A stretch of 11,615 bases of DNA, from NCBI GenBank assembly GCA_028565635.1, contig JAOXYB010051746.1, forward strand, positions 1 through 11,615, given 5' to 3'. The translations under genes were made by a program, and so were the position numbers. Below are positions 1-9,500 of this stretch, one piece after another (the stretch's first letter is position 1; every line of letters starts with the position of its first letter). The stretch is from Phoronis ovalis (lineage: Eukaryota > Phoronida > Phoronidae). The notes beneath the pieces were generated by a model, which saw only the letters and a list, made by a program, of their open reading frames with translations, was not told where the DNA came from and did no database searches.

Positions 1-239
1 TTTTTATGAGATGTCATAAAAAATTAATTAAATTTTGTGCATTGCATACACAAGTCTAAAAATACCACCATAACATATCATGAATGTTAAAGTTTCAGAA
101 AACAATTATTTTATATGAAAAAAATGTAACGCGGATTTTTCATGAATTTTTATTCAAACAGTGACAAGGGTCCTGCTTAGCCTTAACTGAAAACGCTTGA
201 GCATACATGCTCTATTACTAGTAAACTGAAGTTGGTTAA
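1..239 (-). other. Intron 15 (partial), no feature seen
   Basis: A+T-rich sequence downstream of the exon 15 donors in the gene's direction. I see no acceptor followed by a frame matching the conserved HURP C-terminus, so the terminal exon is probably outside the window. Confidence 0.6.
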
Positions 240-427
240 GATAAGTAAACACATACCTTCTAGTTCTGGATGGTGTTCCATTTGTAGATAAGTAAACACA
301 TACCTTCTAGTTCTGGCTGGTGTTCCATTAGTAGATAAGTAAACACATACCTTCTAGTTCTGGATGGTGTTCCATTTGTAGATAAGTAAACACATACCTT
401 CTGGTTCTGGATGGTGTTCCATTTGTA
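240..427. repeat. 47-bp minisatellite, four copies, spanning an exon-intron boundary
   Basis: Four head-to-tail units at 240-286, 287-333, 334-380 and 381-427 with no indels. Differences are few: unit 2 has two substitutions (CTGG for ATGG and ATTAGTA for ATTTGTA) and unit 4 has CTGG for CTAG. On the minus strand each unit carries the last 30 nt of coding exon 15 plus the donor AAG|GTATGT and 17 nt of intron. The duplication therefore copied a working 5' splice site. The near identity implies recent or homogenised expansion, so copy number may vary between individuals. Confidence 0.97.
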
Positions 428-549
428 GACTGATTGTTTGGGTAAACCATATTTGAAGTGCTTGAATTTTCCAGACTGTCAGGTGTAAATATGCTTCTTT
501 GTTGAAATGTTGAAACTGGAGTTTTTACTGTGCTAACAGTGGCTGAAGT
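398..549 (-). CDS. DLGAP5: HURP exon 15, residues 768-817, incomplete gene end
   Basis: The acceptor is GCTAATTTTAG. It encodes TSATVSTVKTPVSTFQQRSI and then FTPDS...NGTPSRTR, again serine/threonine-rich with TP sites. The donor AGAAG|GTATGT lies inside the first transcribed copy of a 47-bp tandem repeat, and the same donor recurs at 350-349, 303-302 and 256-255. I chose the first: reading on through the repeats meets an in-frame TAA at 330-328, so the third and fourth donors would yield a truncated protein. The exon leaves 2 nt, so the final exon must be to the left of the window. Confidence 0.83.
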
Positions 550-3500
550 CTAAAATTAGCACAAAAAATAGTAATTTTTAAATTGTTAAGAATCCTCAGC
601 CTGTACATTTTCATATCATTCAATTTTTTTTTGTCTCTAGAGAGCTTCAGACTTTATCTATGAGTCACTCATATACTGCAGTCTTATGAAATCATGGGAG
701 TTCAGTAAGCATGTGGGCATTTGACAAGTCCTGGTTTAGTTTAATTCACAGCCCAGTAAGTTACTTCTTGTTAATAATTACGAGGGAAATAGGAATTATG
801 ATATAATAATGAAATTTTAAAACCCTTTTCTAAAATGTGTGATTTTTCTCTAACAGGAACAAAAAGTTGCTGACCCTCGATCACAATAACAACAGATGAA
901 CAATAATATAACAATAATGTATGCTTTATCATCATATACCTAGAAATATACCACCTGAGAGAAGGAATATAAAACGAAGTGAGTTGCATATGCTACAAGC
1001 CGAAGCAAGTGGTATATCTAGCTCAGAGTTCTTTATTCTTTATCAAGGGTGACATATTTCTATATACAATGAAATAAACCATACATTATTGTTAATATTG
1101 TAACATTGCAATTCCGATATCTTCTGACCCATCTTCACATTACTCGCAATGGGTATAGCATAATTCTTAGCACATTACAAGAGACGAAATAAAACATGAT
1201 TAAACTCTGCTTTTTTGGGTTTTTTCACTCAAGATCCATCCAAACTCCCTGGGGAACATAGCTACCATACAAGTCAGCACAAATACTAGCAATCTTACAA
1301 TTTTGGTCACATCCTAGCAGGTAACAAGTGAACCAAAGCGGTACCCATTTGAGACTTGTTACCCATGAGCTAACATAGAAAGAACTTTTCCAGTACCTCA
1401 TTGATCAGAGCTTATTTGATATTTTTAGTAACATTCAACGATAACCTAATTTTATATTTATTACTCCATGATATTAAACATTAAATATTAAACTGTGTGA
1501 CACCGTATCGTATTTCCCGAGCATCTTACCTCTTTACAAGTATTGCGTATCATGACACTTGGGGTTAATCTTGCTGAATTTCTGCGACTTCGAGGTGTAG
1601 AATCTTGCACCAACGGACTAATGCCTCTTGACAGCACCTTACCAGGAGTAGAATTCTTTGCAAGAGGACTGATCTTTGAACCTCGAGAGGCTGACAGAGT
1701 TGCCAGAGCTGTTTTCAATAAAGGACTTGTGCCACATGATTTGCGGATACTGGTACTGGCAATTGCCGGACTTGGTAACCCAAGAGACTTGCGAGCAGAT
1801 TGTTTCAGTAATGATTTATTCAATGAAGAATCGTGCTGTGGCGTGCCACCTAAAATAACGTTCCTTAGTAAGGTACATGATTTTATACCTAAGCTATCAG
1901 TTTAATCTAACATGAAGAGCTTACAATCAAAGATTTTGATGATATGATGATACCATCATCATGGACTTTATGATGCAATTCTACAGGGTAAGAGCAGTTC
2001 ACAGAGGTGTGATTGCTTTAAGTGATTTGTGAGAGACAGGCTCTAAATAGTGTTCAATCTACAGCACTTAATTTTTTTTCTGTACTCCTACCAAAATCAT
2101 AAACCAATAAATTTATTTTTCTGTCTCTTGCAGAAAAAATAACAACACATTTAATGCAAATACTAAAAGTCTTACTTACAGTGTGACCAAGGACTCTTCA
2201 CCGGGGAGCTAATCTGGAAAAATCCAGGAGCTTCAAAAGTCTTCACTTCCTGTTGCTGCTCAGTCTTTCGAGAATTATTATCATTTGCTTGATCATCCTG
2301 TTTTGTTTCTTCCTCGTTTTTCTTCATCATTTGAGCTTTAAATGCTGCAAATTTAGACTTAGCTGCTGGTTTGCTTACTCCAGGTTTAGTAGTTACAGAA
2401 ACTGGCTTCCTTTTCTAAAAACCAAATGTTAAAATAGTTTATAAAAACATATCACAAAACAGTCAAGTCATTTAAATTTCAGAGTACATTAGTGCACAGG
2501 AAACTATCAAGGTTTTTAAAACTTTATAAAAACTAAACCCTAAACCAGAGTACATTTGCCAGCTGCCTCACCTTGATAATTTTCTTTGGCGGTTCCATAA
2601 CCCATTTGTTATCCTTCAGCTTCTGCAGATCTTCAAATTTCTTGTTTATATCCTCTACCTATTTTACAGTAAAAAATAAAATTACATAACATTAAATGCT
2701 AACTACCCAGTACCAGTGAGAAAGTGTACATAGTGTAAGATAATCTGGATATAACACTTTATAACTAAATAAATTCATCAAGCTTGTAATTCTTAAATTA
2801 TCATTAACAAAAATGCTTTTCTCTCGGAAGATTTTTGTCACAAAAATAGCTAGTATTTTCATCACAAAGGGCAGAGATTGCCATATGTCAGTAAGCATAA
2901 TTATTCCATGCTCAATAACAGAAATTTTCCCAACTCCTCTATCTTGCAATTATAACTAACCCTGAAGCAGCAAAACAAAAAGCACCTGAAAGTATATCAT
3001 ATCCCAAAATCCCTGTAGGTCAGAACAGTGAGTTTCTTTTTCTCCAAGCCCAAACTCACAGTTATCAACAAGACCAGAAAACTGTTTAAATCTCTGTGCA
3101 ATCAGTAACTGAGCTTGACCAATGGTAGTACGGAGTTGTCCATGTACTAAAACACGAATAAAGTATATTCACAAAATAATTTCTGAAATATAACTGCCTT
3201 GAATGTAAAAAAAAAAATAGTTACACATTTTAAGGTGAGCTATTTTGATTTTCCCAATCCTGTAATATATGGCTATTTGCTGTTATAGATGGATTGTGTT
3301 ACATGTCTCCATTTCATTTGCATCATTAAATACTTTTTAATTAACTGAAATCTGTGTAAGTAACCACTTCATTATAATGAAGGCATGAACAGCATATTTC
3401 AAAATAGCTACAAATCGTTGCTTAGCTTATTTATTTATGTATTTTTGCTGGTTTGATTTGAATCATAGCAATACAGAACTTTTTCCTGTAAAGCAACTAC

Positions 3501-6500
3501 TATGTAATTATTGATAACAAAAATAACATTGCAGGTTGTAAGAACATGAGCGTCAAGTTCAATATTTTCACACTTAAACTAAGTTTTACGGCAAAATGTC
3601 CACTACTGCTACCATCCTGTTTTAAGAGAATGCCTACTGTGGAAATGTAATGAAAATGACTTTATCTTTCTTATTTTATTGGTTATATAAAAACAGAATC
3701 GTTCACGTTATTTTGTATCACCGTGTATATGTGAGACCAGTGAATGAATGATATCCAAACATACTATTTTCATTGATCTCCTGAGTTTTGTCACAGTTAA
3801 CCTTTTCCCACATTTCAGATAAGGAATTGAGGCGATCAGTCTCCGATGACATTAGATTCCTGAAGTAACGGACATCATGCTCTTCATTGTTACTATCACC
3901 TTTAAAATGTAAAAAAAGGTACAGTCCAGGCATGAGATCTCTTACAAATAATACACTCCTTCAGAAAATTCACTTGTTGCTTTTGATAGACTATTTGATT
4001 AGGCTTGCTCAAGACAGCCTGGCTAAAAATTTTAACATAAATTATATGTTTGAGAAAAATATTTGTACAATACAAAAAAATTAAGTGATGAATAAAATTT
4101 AATATGTTTTAAATATTATTAAAAGTAACATTATCAGAATAAAAATTAATAACATTATCAAAAAAAAATGGTCAGTGTAAAAAATCATTTTAGACTTAAT
4201 ATGCAAGTCTAATCATTGCAACCTTATGTCCTGTAAAGCAACTACTGTGTAACTGCGACAAGGACAAGTATTAAAGTAAATCTAATCATTGATCAGAATT
4301 ATGTAATAATAAAAAAACTATCCAATTGCAGGAAAATGTATATAAGTATATGTATTACCATTACTGTGACAATTCTTTCACTCATTAACCAGTCATTTAA
4401 ATACAAATGTCTGTATCCAGGTAAATTCCAAACATCTAAGCAAACAGAGACTAGTTCAATATTAATGTTATAGCTGTCGCTTTACCTTGTTGCTCTTTTT
4501 CATTTTTATCCTCAGTAACAGAACAAATATCATCAAACAAAGGCATTGGAGCTAAAGCTTGTAGAGGACTTGTAATTTTAGGGGGTTTCTTCCTGCATTC
4601 TACCATTGGTGAGTGGATAATGACATCCATTCTATAACAACAAAATGTCTTCACATTAAAGTTCATTTAATAAATTTAAGTTTAATGAAATTTAATACTT
4701 TGATTCATTGTTTTAAGAAATGTTCTATTTAAAATCACTACCAGAGAGTGGGCCAGAAATTCACTTTCTCTCTTCCAGTCCACTTTCACATGAATATTTA
4801 ATGGAACTATAAGGAGAATTACTATTCACTGATGGTCTGTGATACAAATGAAATTATATAAACATGTAACAAGAACTGAACAGTGTCTTTTACTGAAAAC
4901 ATGTATCCTTATAAAAATATGTATTTTTCAAGTACAATTTTTATATCCTATTCCATCAAGGTAAGACAAAGCAAACACAAAAATGGCTGAGGTCAGTGGT
5001 GCGTAAATGAGAAACAGTAATAAGGTTAGTATGCTTACTTCTCCTCTGGAGACATGGTTTGAAATCTGCGGGCCACAGCTGGTGTTCTCACTACAGACTT
5101 CAAAGGTCGTTTAAATCCGGAACCAGGAGGTTTTTTTGGAGACACTCCTGAATGTTTTGACTCTGTATTAGTTTCTGGCTTGTTTGTGAGTGATGTATTG
5201 AAAATCTCTGCTCCATTTGCTGATGCAGACTGAAAAAAATACAGAATGTTGGATGTTACCTATTACTACTGAAACTAGTATTTTCAACAAGTATGTATTC
5301 TCATGCAGAATCCTTGGAGAAGTTTCCACTGCCATCACAGAGGATTGAAAATTTCAAAATGTACTTAAGAACCAGTAGAGATTACCATTCTTTTGAAAAC
5401 TTGCAGCTTTGTTACTGCAATTCAGACACACCTCAGCTGTTCATATAATGAGTATAGTTTTTTTAGATAATCAGATATTAAATCATACGTACCACTTCCA
5501 TTGGTAGGTCTGCTTCATTATTGTCTTCAGTCTCCATTCCTATAACTTCAGAGCTTTGCTTGGAATCGCTACAACTTCCTTTAACACAAAAACAAATCAA
5601 ACTAAAACATGTTTTGTGTTACAATCAGAATTTTGCTGCATTGTGTTACTTTTTTTTACTATGTAAGAGCTATTTTACAAGTAAGTGTACATCACATTAC
5701 AATAGTTTTATGGAATCCAGTGAAGACCGAATGGTACACACACATACAAATACACCACACACATGAAAATTTAGACATAGTAGAATATTCCAGGCAATAC
5801 AAGCAGCAATAATTATTTCTAAAATTTCAAACATCACACATTATTCAAATGAAAGGGTATACATAATTTAAAATCAGTTTAAAACTTGTTGAATTACATA
5901 GTGGGTTTATATCCAGTGTTCTCGTCCTGAGGAAAAGCATAACAATATCATGGTTTTGTGTACATACCTGGATTATTGTCAGATGTAACTATGGAGGTTG
6001 TAAGCGTTTGAACTAGTTTTTGAGAACTTTTGCGTAATATGGGAGTTGAACATCTGCAAAAATACATAATTATTTATTTATTAGACAAATTAGTTATACC
6101 CATAGTTTAGTATATTGTGTAGGATCCAGTTAGTACTATTTATAGGAGTGTACACTGACCTTCTGCCAGTTGGTGTAGCCAAGTACGATCCACCATCTGG
6201 TTCTGAGAACATGAAACTTGCCGCAGATGCAGGACTCAAAGGCTTAAGCACAAATGATGGTAAATTAGTTGGTGCTGTAAAATTAAAACCAGATGGAGCA
6301 AATGATGTTGACATATCTTCTTTTGTACTTGTTGATTTAACTTTTGCTTTAGTCCCAATTTTTTGTTGCCCATTTTTTCCTTCTTTTTTACTGACAGTCT
6401 TATTGGTAACTGTTGTCTTTGCAGCCATTTTATGAGCATCAGCCTTGCTTTTTGCTGTGTTTCTCTTCACTGGATCAACTAGAAATAGAGTCAAATACAG

Positions 6501-9500
6501 ACATGTATTGCTGACATATTTAACAAAACCCTTGAACATATTTTTTCTATTATTTAGAAATCTTTTTTGAATGAAAAAAATAGCATGTTTACCTTGCTTG
6601 TACGGAAGCACATTGCAGGCAATGAAAAAAAAATGATCTCGTTTGTATGACGTACAACTTTTCGTTTGTCCCCTAGAATCTTGAATCACAACCAAACTAT
6701 CAACAATAGCTTTGTTAAGTGAAGATAACTCTCTTTATAAAACTAAACTGCTTTCATTAATTCACTGAATGTGGCCATAGATGTTCTCATCGTCATAATT
6801 GGAAGTAACTGGGGAAAAGGACTTTTGACAGTAGCGTTAACAGATCAATTACTTAGATATCGTTTATAGTCCATATCATCATCTAACAAGATATACGTAT
6901 ATTATACAATACAATCCTACTACATAATACACTAAATGTGGGGGCGTGCCCATGTGAGAGCTTGAAAAATAGCCAAAGAAGAGAAATTTTCACATACATA
7001 TGATTTGGTAATTCGTACGTATGAGATAGTAAATCGTACATACAAGATAGTAAGTTGTACATATGGCTTAGTATGTTGTAAGCACGAGATAATAAGCTGT
7101 ACATATGAGACAGTAAGTCATACGTACGAAATAGTGTCTCTTACATGCAACTTAGTATGTTGTACGTACAAGATAGTGAGTCTTATGTACATGAAATTTT
7201 TTTTTCGTTGGTAGCTTCCATACACTTAAATGTGTCAAAGTCCCAAATGGTTGAAAATCTAGTCCATCGTTTACATGTTTAATATTTCGTTATAGCTGTG
7301 TAATGTTAAGATGTTGTTGAATGCAAGCAATACCTTTGGTATTTTCAGCAGCTAATCTTGTTGACTGTCTCGTCAAACGCTTCTGGTTGGGCTGTGCTAC
7401 ATTAATCTGAAACAGAACAATCAGAATTTTCCGTAACCACTGGCAGATGTGGAAAGATTGAATGGATCAGTAAAGACCCTTTTTATTGAGAAATAAGTGT
7501 AAACTCCATCGTTTGATTATACAGAAAACTTTACCAAGCAAAATATTAAAATTAACTATGCTAATTTTAACATCTTTTTGAGAAAGATTGCTTTTAAAAG
7601 TTGATATAGACAAAACTTGTATATCAGCAAGCAATGCTTTTATGCTAGTTGTGAATAGCTTAGGTATAATCTTTTTAAAATAGTTTTACATAAATAGGCC
7701 ACTCGTTTTAATTAAAAGTTAGTGAAATTACTGTACTATTCAAGGTTTATTATATATTATCCATCCAGGTGGGGTACTTGACAGAAAATTTGGTAGAGGC
7801 GTGCGGCCCAGGGTAAAAAACCCTGACTCTGTGGTAAATAAAGATCACCAAAAATATACCTTGTCGTAAATGAAAAAACATGAAAAATATACACTAAAAT
7901 AGATACCCTGTGTAAAATTCACTTGTAAATTACATACCCTGTGGTAAATAAAAATGGAAAATTTACGAACCTTAATTTTTCATACATGTGGTAAATACGT
8001 TTTTTCCAAGAAATACACCCTGTGGTAAACGAATATTTTTGAAAATATACCCTGTAGTAAATATCCAACAAAAAAGTATACCCTGTGGTAAATAAGGCTT
8101 TGAGAAGCGTGAAAAACATACCCTGTGGTAAATGCTGGAGCTGAAAAAGAGGGCCTATTGGGCGGCCTATATATATAGTGACTTTGAATGATAGTACCCC
8201 TGGGTTATCCATACATCAATCCTAGTAAAATCACTATATACCTTAGTTTCTTTTTTTCTAGTTTCACCTACTGGTTTCAAAGAATTGGTACTTGGTGCTA
8301 ATGATCTTGTAACACGACGTGCTACAGGCAATTCCTATAAAACATGATATTTTTTTATTAAATAATATACTTGTATGCCGCAAAGTCAACTAGATAAGTA
8401 TAATCTTAAATTGTTATATTTGTCTGGATTTACTACTTTCAACACATACTTTGTGTATGTTAGATGTGATGTTTAGATAAGTCAGCAGACAGCCAATAAT
8501 ATTTCGCATAAAAAAGTAAAAACTCTTAACCAAATTGCTATGCTAAAGACTTCATAGAATACACTACAATTTCTTACTTTACACATATACTCAATCTGCA
8601 GTGAGCATTAATATTAATAGCTACTATACATAAATAAAGTAACCTTTGGCTTAACAGAGGTTTGAACTTTCTTCTCCACATGGTACACCTTAAACATCTG
8701 CTTCTTGGCTCTTTCTCTAGCTTCTAATTTTCGTTTTAACTCTTTTTCTTCCTTCCATTTTTGAAGTTGTTCCTTTCTTGATAGTGATGTTGCTAAAAAG
8801 GAAATTGATTATTTGACACTGAGATTTATACACCAAAAAATTATGAAGATAAACACAGTTTTATAACATTTATCATGATCATTCTACACAAAAATACCGT
8901 GTATCATGACTGATGAAGGCCGGTTCACTATGAGTTAAATATATCTTCTCATACTCTTGATATTTCTGCCACTCTTTGAGGTATTATGCTAATCAAACAT
9001 CATATCACAGAAACTATATAACTGTTTCTTGTCTAAGCATTTCTGATTCTTAATAAATGAGAACCTGTTAGCCAATAATTAAAGCTATTCTGCTACTTGG
9101 TGTTTTTGCCAGGAGCAGTGAATATTTAAGCAGAAATACTGCACAAGGTCTTTCATCACAAGACTCAGTTTTACAATACTGACACTGACTTCCGAAATTA
9201 ATTTATTCCATGAGGTCTTTGATCACAAGGCTCAATATCATTTAAACAAACACACCATGGTCAATAAATAGATTAAGATTACAATTATATGTAAATTAAA
9301 GTAGAATGTTTAATTATACAAGCCCCAAGCTTCAAATTTTTTTTCACGAGATTGATATATGGTAAAATATAGTTAGACTTATAGAGGACACTTCTATATA
9401 AAGACAGTTAATCCCTGAATTAGATTTGAGTTAAAAGGATAAATTTGCAACCGTATTTTTACAATTCAGAATGATACCGAACAAGTTTACTATTCTCTCT

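Larger units (their letters stand above)
550..1529 (-). other. Intron 14 (980 bp) with inverted-repeat element
   Basis: The largest intron. It contains the foldback element at 901-1099 and a small 10-bp inverted repeat at 1320-1363. The remainder is A+T-rich with no conserved reading frame or RNA gene that I can recognise. Confidence 0.85.
6479..7333 (-). other. Intron 4 (855 bp) with 21-bp array element
   Basis: It contains the inverted-repeat element at about 6951-7232. The stretch 6479-6950 is A+T-rich and without recognised features. Confidence 0.85.

Noticed and set aside
1543-1905. Plus-strand open frame of 120 codons
   Set aside because: It is the antisense of HURP exon 14, whose minus-strand frame has splice sites at the right places and serine/proline motifs of the family.
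2692-2949. Minus-strand open frame of 85 codons as a HURP exon
   Set aside because: The GKAP domain continues directly from exon 11 to exon 12 with matching phases. This frame has no fitting splice sites or family likeness.
6115-6435. Plus-strand open frame of 106 codons
   Set aside because: It is antisense to HURP exon 5, which aligns with the SFAP block of the vertebrate protein.
7005-7214. Seven-residue repeat protein encoded by the 21-bp array (both strands)
   Set aside because: Frames stay open because the unit is a multiple of 3. There is no promoter, start context or splice evidence, and both strands are equally open.
7828-8135. A true CRISPR array
   Set aside because: Spacers are A-rich and of uneven length, the repeats vary, no cas genes are present, and the array lies in an intron of an animal gene.
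7919-8212. Minus-strand open frame of 97 codons with repeated FTTGY
   Set aside because: It is a translation of the spaced-repeat array inside intron 3 and has no independent support.
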